In this document: one piece after another, positions 1 through 6,644 of the stretch
Layout of the letters: each line of letters begins with the position of its first letter
Position numbering within the stretch: the first letter of the stretch is position 1
NCBI GenBank assembly: GCA_003510895.1
Contig: DOKE01000010.1
Location: forward strand, 1 to 7,194
Direction: 5' to 3'
DNA from: Candidatus Moraniibacteriota bacterium
GTDB taxonomy: Bacteria > Patescibacteriota > Minisyncoccia > Moranbacterales > GWC2-37-73
DNA: 7,194 bases
Position numbers and translations under genes: made by a program
Notes under the pieces: generated by a model
The model's input: the letters and a program-made list of their open reading frames with translations, nothing else
Database searches by the model: none
What the model was told of the DNA's origin: nothing

Positions 1-36
1 ATAGCAAGAATTAAAATGCTGAACCATACATTGCAT
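1..36 (-). other. Possible 5' end of a further downstream gene (too short to identify)
   Basis: Six bases after the ftsQ TAA an ATG at 36-34 opens a frame with no stop for 12 codons to the window edge; a second in-frame ATG is at 27-25. The spacing fits the operon pattern, but 12 codons are too few for a product call and the opening does not resemble FtsA or FtsZ N-termini I know. It may be untranslated sequence instead. Confidence 0.2.
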
Positions 37-42
37 TATTTG

Positions 43-972
43 TTAATTTTGCTCTTTTTCGCCACCTTCAGTCTCACCATTCTCATTTCCTTCTGTTTCA
101 GGTTCAAGATTCTTAAACTTATAAAAAACTTTTCCTTCATTTCTAAGATCTATGTATTCGATTTCACCTTGCTTTTCGTGAGTTATCTCTTTTTTTATGA
201 CCGCAATAAGGGCATTCAATGCTGTCTCTAATGGAAACTGGGTTGAAAAATACAGCTCGGGACCCTGAATTGTTTTTATCCGAATTTCCTCTGCCATACG
301 GGAAGGTGTTGAATATTCTCCGTTTGCTTCAAAGCCGGTTTTCCCAAGAGCATCTTTTGCATCTAAAACATATTTCTCATATACAGAATCTACAATCTTT
401 TCACCAATTACAATCTCCCTGCCACTAAAATCATTTATTTTCAGCAAGTGATTTTGGGCAAATTCAGGAGAATTAAAATCAGCCTCGCTATATGGCGTCC
501 CGCTTTCATCCATCAAATAACATTTTTCCTTTCCACACCAAACCATTAAAGCCTTCCTTTCATCTATATTTATATTTACACTATCTGGAAATTTTTTTGT
601 AACCGTAACATTTCTAATTTTTTTGAAATCATTTTTCAATACATTTTCAACACTACGCTGCGTAATAAAAAGAAAATTATTTCTTGGAATAAATCCCAAA
701 TATTTTCCTTCATAGACAGACTCGGAAACTTTTGACACATTTTCGAGATTCAATTCTTGAATTCCGGATATTTCAATTTGCTCCACCGCAAGAAAAGGAG
801 AGAAAAAAAGAACATAAAAAAACACTCCCAAAAAAGAAACGGACAAGAGATAATAAAAAAATATATAAAAAGCTCGAAAAAAAGCAAACTTTTCCTTTTT
901 TTTAGAAAGTGTCCTGATTTTTTCGTATTCAAATTCCTTTTTGTCTCTGTTTTTTCTGACAGAAAAAAACAT
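43..972 (-). CDS. ftsQ: FtsQ/DivIB-type cell division protein
   Basis: FtsQ is a bitopic membrane protein that bridges early and late divisome proteins and helps activate septal peptidoglycan synthesis. The 309-residue protein begins with a basic cytoplasmic tail (about 1-30, many Lys/Arg), followed by one membrane segment rich in Phe/Tyr/Leu/Val (about 31-58). The extracytoplasmic POTRA domain starts at FLAVEQIEISGIQELNLENV (60-79), runs through NNFLFITQRSVENVL, and ends KKFPDSVNINIDERKALMVW (126-145). The beta domain includes YLMDESGTPYSEA and ends EYIDLRNEGKVFYKFKN (272-288), a hallmark of the family. The last 20 or so residues are a Glu/Gly/Asn-rich acidic tail, probably disordered. Cys146 and Cys151 form a nearby pair in the extracytoplasmic part. 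In many genomes ftsQ lies near murD and other mur genes; here murA, mreB, two glycosyltransferases and holB intervene. The ATG at 970-972 lacks a Shine-Dalgarno. Confidence 0.88.
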   Translation of the reverse strand: MFFSVRKNRDKKEFEYEKIRTLSKKKEKFAFFRAFYIFFYYLLSVSFLGVFFYVLFFSPFLAVEQIEISGIQELNLENVSKVSESVYEGKYLGFIPRNNFLFITQRSVENVLKNDFKKIRNVTVTKKFPDSVNINIDERKALMVWCGKEKCYLMDESGTPYSEADFNSPEFAQNHLLKINDFSGREIVIGEKIVDSVYEKYVLDAKDALGKTGFEANGEYSTPSRMAEEIRIKTIQGPELYFSTQFPLETALNALIAVIKKEITHEKQGEIEYIDLRNEGKVFYKFKNLEPETEGNENGETEGGEKEQN

Positions 973-984
973 TTTTATTTTGTG

Positions 985-1884
985 CTAAATATTAATCAAT
1001 AAATTTTCCAAAACCAAACGACCGCTAACATTCGTATTTTTCAAAACAGAAATTGTTTCTTCTATTTTTTCAATTATTTCATAATTTTTTCCAACTGCAA
1101 AAACATCCATTTTCTCAAGCGCGTTTTTTCTGAGAATCCATATCCAAACATTCATTATTTTTATCGTCGAATATATATTCTTGGATATTTTATCCGCCAA
1201 AATAAGTCTCTCATTCAAATCCATACTTCTAATTTTTCCCAGACTTTCTCGCGCTTCCCTATAAAAATCCAGCTTTTCTTTATTATTAATCATATCCACA
1301 AAAAAACCCGGTCGCCCCATAGACAGCAAAACGCAATCTTTTGCCGCATCAGGATCATATGAATTTTGCATTTCCATAATTTCGTCTCCACTCACCAAAC
1401 CAAAATTTATTTTTTGACAACGTGATTTTATGGTAGGTAAAATTTTTCCCTCCTCATGCGTGACCAAAATTATTATTGAGGTGGAATTAGGCTCTTCCAA
1501 AATTTTCAAAAGAGCGTTTTGCGCAGAAATATTCATTTTATGCGCATTATCAATAACCAAAACTTTTCTTTTTCCATAATTAGGAAAAAGCGCCAATTGC
1601 TTTTGAACTTCTCTTATTTTTTCAATAGAAATTATTTTCTCTTTCGTGATGCCCTTTTTTTCTTCTATTTCCGGCGCAATAACAATCAAATCAAAATCCG
1701 ATTTTTCTTGAAAATTAAAATCAAAATCCAAGGCGCTGTCATTTATCAAACTGACGGCAAATACTTTGGCCAGAAAAAATTTTCCCACCGCTTCCGGGCC
1801 GGAAAAAATATAGGTCTGCGAAAAAGACCCTTTGGCAAGAGTTTTTTCGATAAAACTTAGAGCTTTTTTATTGCCAATGAACAT
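985..1884 (-). CDS. holB: DNA polymerase III delta' subunit (clamp-loader stator)
   Basis: HolB is the delta' subunit of the clamp loader, which opens the sliding clamp and loads it on primed DNA. The 299-residue protein has an AAA+ fold. It shows FSGPEAVGKF at 27-36, a Walker-A-like loop with Phe after GK where Ser/Thr is usual; VLVIDNAHKMN at 108-118, a Walker B with Asn replacing Glu; QNALLKILEEP at 122-132; and the sensor/arginine-finger motif KSRCQKI (SRC at 154-156). The altered Walker residues fit a stator subunit that does not hydrolyse ATP. The Cys4 zinc module usual in gamma/tau and many delta' proteins is missing: no cysteines occur between residues 36 and 154. The C-terminal NVSGRLVLENLLI matches the collar domain. 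A DnaX reading is less likely given the short length and degenerate Walker motifs. It starts 1 bp after a glycosyltransferase gene and sits 12 bp upstream of ftsQ. Confidence 0.9.
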   Translation of the reverse strand: MFIGNKKALSFIEKTLAKGSFSQTYIFSGPEAVGKFFLAKVFAVSLINDSALDFDFNFQEKSDFDLIVIAPEIEEKKGITKEKIISIEKIREVQKQLALFPNYGKRKVLVIDNAHKMNISAQNALLKILEEPNSTSIIILVTHEEGKILPTIKSRCQKINFGLVSGDEIMEMQNSYDPDAAKDCVLLSMGRPGFFVDMINNKEKLDFYREARESLGKIRSMDLNERLILADKISKNIYSTIKIMNVWIWILRKNALEKMDVFAVGKNYEIIEKIEETISVLKNTNVSGRLVLENLLINI

Positions 1885-1885
1885 T

Positions 1886-3007
1886 CTATTGATTGTTAAT
1901 TACTCTCGATATATATTTTTCAATCTCGCTCTTGAATTTCTCTTTTGAAAATCTCTCCGCTTGCTTTTTGATTTCTTCTCGATTATAACTATTTTCTTTT
2001 TGCATAAATCTTCTCACTCCATCAGCCAAAATTTCCGGGCTTTGCGCTTGGAAAAACTCGCCGGACACTCCCTCCTGTGCGGTTTCCAAGACCCCTCCGG
2101 ATTTATAGGCTATCACGGGCGTTCCAAAACTCATAGCTTCCACCAAGGCAATCCCAAAATCTTCTTCCGCCGCAAAAACAAACGCCCTGGCATTTTCATA
2201 CCAACCGCCCATTTCATCATCGCTTTGCCAACCTAAAAAATTAATATTTTTCCCGGCAATACTTTTCAAATATTCTTCTTGTTCTCCTTCTCCAATTATC
2301 ACCAACGGCAATTCCAATTTATTGAAAGCGTTTATAATCACATCCATTTTTTTATATCCAGAAAGTCGCGAAACAACAAGAAAATAATTTTTCAACAACA
2401 TCTTGTTGTTCATATTTTTTTGTTGCGTGTCAACTGCCGGCGGATAAATAATCTCGCTCTCTCTTCTGTAGTATTTTTCTATTCTTCTTTGTGTATATTT
2501 TGAATTGGCAATTAAATAATCCGGCCTGTCGGCGGCTAACCTGTCCCAAATTCTAAGATAGCTAAAAATCAATCTCTTGAAAAAAGAATTTTTCATACCC
2601 CTCTCTTCCAGATATTTTTCATTATAATCCCAAACAAAACGCATCGGCGAATGCATATAAGCAATATGCGTCGTGTTAAGTTTTGTCACAATTCCCTTGC
2701 TCCAAGCTCCGGAAGAAGAAATCACCAAATCATATTCCCGTAAATTGAAAGTTTCCGGAATGACAGGAAAAAATGGCAACAGCCATTGATATCTTTTTTT
2801 CAAAAAATTTGGAAACTTCTGCAAATAGGAAGTTCGAATATTTTTTTTTTCAAACATACCGCGCATCTTTTCTTTGTCATAGAGAAGCGTATAAATCGGC
2901 GCCTCAGGAAACAGTTCGCAAAAACTTTCCAAAACCTTTTCCGCCCCTCCGCGAGAAACCAAAAAATCATGCGCCAACGCAACTTTTAAATCTTTATGCT
3001 TTTCCAT
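1886..3007 (-). CDS. GT4-family glycosyltransferase (WbaZ-like group)
   Basis: This is a second GT-B/GT4 glycosyltransferase, 373 residues. The N-terminal domain opens with VALAHDFLVSRGGAEKVLESF, containing the Gly-Gly loop at residues 20-21, and IAYMHSPMRFVWDY at about 116-128 is characteristic of the WbaZ-like subgroup, whose namesake is a mannosyltransferase. The donor domain begins about residue 208 with FLVVSRLSGYKKMDVII, then LVIIGEGEQ. The EX7E motif is EDFGIALVE (Glu282, Glu290), followed by FGTPVIAYKSGGVLE. GDP-mannose is a plausible donor from the subgroup name, but this is inference. There is no membrane segment. The start ATG at 3005-3007 follows an A-rich run with no Shine-Dalgarno, and holB begins 1 bp after the TAG stop, indicating tight co-transcription. 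Together with the upstream enzyme it probably builds a surface polysaccharide, glycolipid or protein glycan. Confidence 0.9.
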   Translation of the reverse strand: MEKHKDLKVALAHDFLVSRGGAEKVLESFCELFPEAPIYTLLYDKEKMRGMFEKKNIRTSYLQKFPNFLKKRYQWLLPFFPVIPETFNLREYDLVISSSGAWSKGIVTKLNTTHIAYMHSPMRFVWDYNEKYLEERGMKNSFFKRLIFSYLRIWDRLAADRPDYLIANSKYTQRRIEKYYRRESEIIYPPAVDTQQKNMNNKMLLKNYFLVVSRLSGYKKMDVIINAFNKLELPLVIIGEGEQEEYLKSIAGKNINFLGWQSDDEMGGWYENARAFVFAAEEDFGIALVEAMSFGTPVIAYKSGGVLETAQEGVSGEFFQAQSPEILADGVRRFMQKENSYNREEIKKQAERFSKEKFKSEIEKYISRVINNQ

Positions 3008-3017
3008 TTTAAAAAAA

Positions 3018-4106
3018 TTAAATTTTTAATAATTCGGATATTTCTTTGGCGCATTGCGCCCAGCTGAATCTTTTTACATTTTCAATTCCTCTTTTTACTA
3101 TGTTTTCCTTGGCTTCCCTGTTGCTAATTAAAATATAAATATTTTCCGCAATTTCTTCAAAGTTATTAGGATTAGCATAAAAAACAGCGTCATCAGCCAC
3201 CTCTGGAATCGATGAAACATTAGACGTTACCACCGGAACAAAAGCATTCTGAGCCTCCAGAATAGGCAGTCCAAAACCTTCATAAAAAGAAGGAAACACA
3301 AAAACTTCCGCATTCTTCAAAAAAACATATTTTTCCTCCTCGCTAACATAACCGACTTCAACAATATCTTCTTTATATTTTGAAATATCAATTCTTTTTT
3401 GCGCTTCTTCATAGCCATAGCCTTTTTTTCCAACCAAAAGCAGCTTGTGCGGAATTCCATATTTTTCCTTAATAAAATCAAAAGCTTCCACTATTCCTTT
3501 CACATTTTTTCGCTCTTCTATTCTTCCAATAAAAAGAATGTAGGGTTTTATTTTATCCAAATCAAAACTTGTTTTTTGAGAAAAATCAAAATCTTGAAAA
3601 ATATTATACCCTTCATAAATAACTTTTATTTTTTTCTCATCCACTCCGTATAATTTTTCCACATCCATTTTTGTATTTTCGGAAACACAAATAATTTTAT
3701 CCGCCCATCGACAAGAATTTTTTATAACAAATCGCATATAAATTCTTTCCAATAATGAATAGGCTTGGGGATACATTTCATATTCGAGTCCATGAATTAC
3801 AACCACTGTTTTTTTGGGATGAATAAAGGGAACTGTGTGCGCCGGAATAAAAAGAATGTCCGGAGAATGAAACAGCATTTCCCAAGACAAACGAATTTGC
3901 GTCCAAAATCTAGGAAAACGCATCTTTCTGATTTTCCAATTCTTTGGCAATTCAAAATCAACCTCCTGAGAATTTCTGATATAGAGAATTATTTCATCAT
4001 CAACAAAAAAATCCCGCAGATGTTTTATTATTTGATAGGAATATTCTTCTATTCCGGTGCGTTTGCCAATGAAAGCGCGCGATCCGTCTATGCCGATTTT
4101 TGCCAT
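3018..4106 (-). CDS. GT4-family glycosyltransferase (MtfB-like group)
   Basis: This is a retaining, nucleotide-sugar-dependent glycosyltransferase of the GT-B fold, family GT4, 362 residues and full length. The N-terminal acceptor domain starts MAKIGIDGSRAF and includes the TGIEEYSY loop (18-24). The C-terminal donor-binding domain begins near residue 188 with ILFIGRIEERKNV, continues LLLVGKKGYG, and ends with FPSFYEGFGLPILEAQ, where Glu276 and Glu284 form the EX7E motif. This resembles the group that includes O-antigen mannosyltransferases such as MtfB, but donor and linkage cannot be read from the sequence. There is no signal peptide or membrane segment, so it is presumably cytosolic or peripheral at the inner membrane face. 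It lies 6 bp after mreB and 10 bp before a second, dissimilar GT4 enzyme, suggesting consecutive steps on one glycan. No Shine-Dalgarno precedes the ATG. Confidence 0.9.
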   Translation of the reverse strand: MAKIGIDGSRAFIGKRTGIEEYSYQIIKHLRDFFVDDEIILYIRNSQEVDFELPKNWKIRKMRFPRFWTQIRLSWEMLFHSPDILFIPAHTVPFIHPKKTVVVIHGLEYEMYPQAYSLLERIYMRFVIKNSCRWADKIICVSENTKMDVEKLYGVDEKKIKVIYEGYNIFQDFDFSQKTSFDLDKIKPYILFIGRIEERKNVKGIVEAFDFIKEKYGIPHKLLLVGKKGYGYEEAQKRIDISKYKEDIVEVGYVSEEEKYVFLKNAEVFVFPSFYEGFGLPILEAQNAFVPVVTSNVSSIPEVADDAVFYANPNNFEEIAENIYILISNREAKENIVKRGIENVKRFSWAQCAKEISELLKI

Positions 4107-4112
4107 ATTTTT

Positions 4113-5120
4113 TTATTTTGAAAGCGTTATGGTTCTCTTATATATTTCAAGATTATCCAAAGAAATTCCGATTCCTTTAATCACACAAAACAACGGATCA
4201 TCCGCCACATAACAAGGCACGCCGATTATTTTTGTTATCAATTGATCCAAATTTCGGAGGAGCGCTCCGCCGCCGGAAAGCACCATTCCCTTATCCATAA
4301 TGTCAGCCGCCAATTCCGGAGGAGTTTCTTGAAAAACTTTTTTAATAGCATTGATCACTTCGCGAAGTTCATCTTGAAGCGCTTCCGTTATTTCATTGGA
4401 AGAGATTCTGACTGTCTTCGGCAAACCGCCCATAAGATCGCGTCCCCGAATTTCCATATATTCCTCTTTGACCTGAGCAATGGCTGATCCGATTTCTTTT
4501 TTTATGTCTTCCGCTGTCCGTTCACCCACCGCCAATCCATATTTTCTTTTGATATAATCGGAAATGGCTTGATCAAATTTATTTCCTCCCACGCGAGCGC
4601 TGTGCGCCGCCACAATTCCTCCCAAAGAAATCACCGCAATCTCCGAAGTTCCTCCGCCAATATTAATAATCATATTCCCCTGGGCATTATGCACCGGTAT
4701 TCCCGCTCCAATCGCCGCCAAAAGAGGTTCTTTCACAACATAGGCGGATTTCGCTCCGGCTTTCACCGCAGCATCCACCACCGCTCTTCTCTCCGTTGAA
4801 GTTACTCCCGCCGGAATGGAAATCATAATTTCCGGACGAAACATTCTTATTTTTCCACTAACTTTGTTGATGAAATATTTTAACATCGCCTCCGTTACGC
4901 GATAATCGGCAATCACTCCGTCTTTCATTGGTCGACTAGCTACAATCGTGTCCGGAGTTCTTCCTAACATTTCCCTGGCTTGATTTCCCACTGCCAAAAC
5001 AGTGTTATCAATAATCGAAATCGCCACCACTGACGGTTCATTGATAATTATTCCCTTGCCGGGAACAAACACCAATGTATTGGCCGTCCCCAAATCAATT
5101 CCCATTTTTCGTATAAACAT
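4113..5120 (-). CDS. mreB: Rod shape-determining protein MreB (bacterial actin)
   Basis: MreB is an actin-like ATPase that forms membrane-bound filaments and steers lateral peptidoglycan synthesis. The 335-residue length is normal. The actin-fold nucleotide-binding motifs are all present: phosphate-1 loop GIDLGTANTLV (7-17), a conserved KEP with Glu131, phosphate-2 loop INIGGGTSEIAV (152-163) and adenosine motif VLSGGGALLRN (280-290). RPMKDGVIADY and RVGGNKFDQAI are also typical of MreB and Mbl. The ATG at 5118-5120 gives the usual short MFxRK lead before the first motif; the Met at residue 6 is a possible alternative. No mreC, mreD, rodA or PBP2 gene follows. The next gene is a glycosyltransferase 6 bp after the TAA. 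murA next to an mreB/mbl paralogue also occurs in Firmicutes, which fits a wall-growth role. Mbl cannot be separated from MreB on this evidence. Confidence 0.97.
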   Translation of the reverse strand: MFIRKMGIDLGTANTLVFVPGKGIIINEPSVVAISIIDNTVLAVGNQAREMLGRTPDTIVASRPMKDGVIADYRVTEAMLKYFINKVSGKIRMFRPEIMISIPAGVTSTERRAVVDAAVKAGAKSAYVVKEPLLAAIGAGIPVHNAQGNMIINIGGGTSEIAVISLGGIVAAHSARVGGNKFDQAISDYIKRKYGLAVGERTAEDIKKEIGSAIAQVKEEYMEIRGRDLMGGLPKTVRISSNEITEALQDELREVINAIKKVFQETPPELAADIMDKGMVLSGGGALLRNLDQLITKIIGVPCYVADDPLFCVIKGIGISLDNLEIYKRTITLSK

Positions 5121-5149
5121 AAGCGCAAAACTTTTTTATTTACCAATTC

Positions 5150-6415
5150 TTAATTATCAACTACTCTTTTTATATCCGCGCCCAATTTTTGCAATCTTTC
5201 TTCTATTTTTTCATACCCGCGATCAACTTGGTAAATCTCATTGATGACTGTTCCACCTTTGGCCAAAAGCGCCGCCAAAATCAATGACGCTCCGGCGCGT
5301 AAATCATAACTGGTGATTATGTCGCCGGAAAGTTGAGTAGGTCCGGTAATAACAGTTTGATGCGGATTAAGCACTTTGGCTTTGGCTCCCATTTTTTCAA
5401 TTTCTGTCACATAACTAAATCTTCCTTCAAAAAGCGTGTCGAAAATCAAAGTCTCTCCTTCAGCTTGGGTCGCCAAAACTCCAAACAGCGCCTGATCATC
5501 GGTTGGAATTCCCGGATATATTCTGGCATCTATTTTTCCCAACGCTTTTATTTTTTCCACCGGAACAACTTCAATTTCATTTTCACTAATAACAAAGTTC
5601 GCCCCCATTTCTCTAAGTTTTTCCAAAACCAGATCCAGGTTTTCTTCCCGCGCTCCGCGAACCTTGATTGGACTCCTAGTCGCCACTCCCATAATCAAAA
5701 AAGTGGCTGCTTCATTGGCATCGGAAATAACACAATGCTCCGCTCCGGAAAGTTCATTCGTTCCTTCAATTTCAATCGTGTGCGTTCCCAGTCCTTTTAT
5801 TTTAGCTCCCATTTTAATCAAAAAATTTCCCAAATCTTCCACGTGAGGTTCCGCTGCCGCAATTTTAATCACTGTTTTTCCCGGAAGCGCCGCCGCCAGC
5901 ATCATAGCGATTTCTGTCGCTGTTACGGAAAATTCTCGTAAAACTATTTTTGTGGATTTCTTTTTTCCCGAATCAACCAGATAATTTTTTTCATCTTGAT
6001 TTACTTCAACACCCATTTCATATAGCGCATTAAAATGAGTTCCCAGCGGACGTTTTCCGATTTTGCAACCACCCGGATTAGCCAGTTTGAATTTTTCAAA
6101 ACGCGCGCTCAAAGATCCCAACAGAAGAATAGACATTCTTATTTTTTTTACCAATTCATAATCTATTTTTTCCACATCAATATTTTCCGCCGTAATTTTC
6201 ACCGTTCTTTCTTCCAGCCATTCCACCTTGGCTCCCATACTTTCAATAATTTCCAAAAATCTATAGATATCTTCAATAAGCGGAATGTTAGAAATAACGC
6301 ACGGCTTCTTTGTGAGAAGCGTCGCCGCAATAATAGGAGCCGCGGCATTTTTGCTTCCGTGAACGTCAATAGTTCCTGAAAGTTTTTTTCCTCCGTTTAT
6401 AATAAATTTGTCCAT
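5150..6415 (-). CDS. murA: UDP-N-acetylglucosamine 1-carboxyvinyltransferase (MurA)
   Basis: MurA transfers enolpyruvate from phosphoenolpyruvate to UDP-GlcNAc, the first committed step of peptidoglycan synthesis, in the cytoplasm. At 421 residues it has the normal full length of this two-lobed EPT/EPSP-synthase fold. The Lys-Asn substrate pair is at residues 22-23 (HGSKNAAAP). The catalytic loop GGCKIGKRPLGTH has its cysteine at residue 117, equivalent to Cys115 of E. coli MurA and the residue alkylated by fosfomycin, so the naturally resistant Asp variant is absent. YPGIPTDDQA carries the family catalytic Asp at about 306. FEGRFSYVTEIEKMGA and DLRAGASLILAAL are further family blocks. The ATG at 6413-6415 puts the N-terminus where MurA proteins normally begin. 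It follows a near-consensus promoter and is the first gene of the presumed operon; mreB starts 29 bp after its TAA. MurA/MurZ paralogue type cannot be decided from one copy. Confidence 0.97.
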   Translation of the reverse strand: MDKFIINGGKKLSGTIDVHGSKNAAAPIIAATLLTKKPCVISNIPLIEDIYRFLEIIESMGAKVEWLEERTVKITAENIDVEKIDYELVKKIRMSILLLGSLSARFEKFKLANPGGCKIGKRPLGTHFNALYEMGVEVNQDEKNYLVDSGKKKSTKIVLREFSVTATEIAMMLAAALPGKTVIKIAAAEPHVEDLGNFLIKMGAKIKGLGTHTIEIEGTNELSGAEHCVISDANEAATFLIMGVATRSPIKVRGAREENLDLVLEKLREMGANFVISENEIEVVPVEKIKALGKIDARIYPGIPTDDQALFGVLATQAEGETLIFDTLFEGRFSYVTEIEKMGAKAKVLNPHQTVITGPTQLSGDIITSYDLRAGASLILAALLAKGGTVINEIYQVDRGYEKIEERLQKLGADIKRVVDN

Positions 6416-6496
6416 TTTTTTAAAAAATTTATTTAAAAATAACGCCCGAATATTTTTTGAAAAATTATTTTCCTAAAAAATATCTCTTACCGGCAC
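6416..6496 (-). other. AU-rich murA 5' leader without a Shine-Dalgarno sequence
   Basis: This is the untranslated stretch between the predicted start site and the murA ATG. It is very rich in A and T and contains a 9-bp A/T-only inverted repeat, ATATTTTTT (6483-6475) with AAAAAATAT (6458-6450), which would form only a weak hairpin. There is no AGGAG-like element in the 20 nt before the ATG. No known riboswitch is recognisable. Confidence 0.4.
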
Positions 6497-6502
6497 AAAC
6501 TA

Positions 6503-6531
6503 AGTATACTTCATTGACGCCTTTCTTTCAA
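6503..6531 (-). promoter_or_regulatory. Predicted sigma70-type promoter of the murA-mreB-GT-GT-holB-ftsQ operon
   Basis: On the minus strand TTGAAA (6531-6526) and TATACT (6508-6503) are separated by exactly 17 bp. Both hexamers are close to consensus, and the site sits between the upstream terminator and murA. Initiation is expected near 6496, giving a leader of about 80 nt. With gaps of 1-29 bp between the following genes, this is the most likely promoter for the whole downstream cluster. Confidence 0.7.
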
Positions 6532-6544
6532 GGAAAAACAGATA

Positions 6545-6638
6545 TAGAAAAAGAAATCCCAACTGGGGGATTTCTTTAATATTCTGATTCTCCTCTAGGG
6601 AGAAAAGGCGAGGAATCTAGCCTTTATTTTATTCACCT
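6545..6638 (-). ncRNA. Predicted small structured RNA of unknown family (about 95 nt)
   Basis: This unit lies between a good promoter (6645-6673) and an intrinsic terminator (6550-6577) and contains no plausible gene. Reading 5' to 3' on the minus strand it has hairpin A, AAAGGC/GCCTTT (6625-6620 with 6609-6604, 10-nt loop); hairpin B, TTCTCC/GGAGAA (6604-6599 with 6593-6588, 5-nt loop); and then the terminator hairpin. The loop of A contains TCCTC (6614-6610), which can pair with GAGGA (6595-6591) in the 3' side of B. That gives an H-type pseudoknot that excludes B. It lacks the conserved features I know for SRP RNA, tmRNA, 6S or RNase P RNA, so I assign no family. Alternatives are a structured 3' UTR of murD, or an attenuated leader whose read-through reaches murA. 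Ends are approximate. Confidence 0.45.
6550..6577 (-). terminator. Intrinsic (Rho-independent) terminator
   Basis: A perfect 11-bp inverted repeat, AAAGAAATCCC (6577-6567) and GGGATTTCTTT (6560-6550), encloses a 6-nt loop. On the minus strand it runs into a T-rich tail, TTTCTTTTTCT. It can end both the predicted small RNA and any read-through from murD. The palindrome could also work on the plus strand, but no plus-strand gene points at it. The murA promoter starts about 19 bp further downstream. Confidence 0.8.
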
Positions 6639-6644
6639 TCCTTA

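Noticed and set aside
16..231. A short plus-strand frame with a hydrophobic Leu/Phe-rich translation that looks like a small membrane protein.
   Set aside because: It is antisense to the ftsQ 3' end. The hydrophobic look comes from Glu/Lys codons read on the opposite strand, and no promoter or ribosome site supports it.
5333..5941. A 202-codon plus-strand open frame antisense to murA.
   Set aside because: It lies fully inside the well-supported murA gene. Its translation is rich in Ser, Phe, Arg, His and Asn, typical of the antisense of AT-rich coding sequence, and shows no domain.
6595..6636. A 13-codon open frame starting with GTG at 6636-6634 and ending TAG, inside the predicted small RNA; it could be a leader peptide.
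   Set aside because: It would begin almost at the predicted transcription start, has no properly spaced Shine-Dalgarno, lacks a run of any single regulatory amino acid codon, and is short enough to arise by chance.
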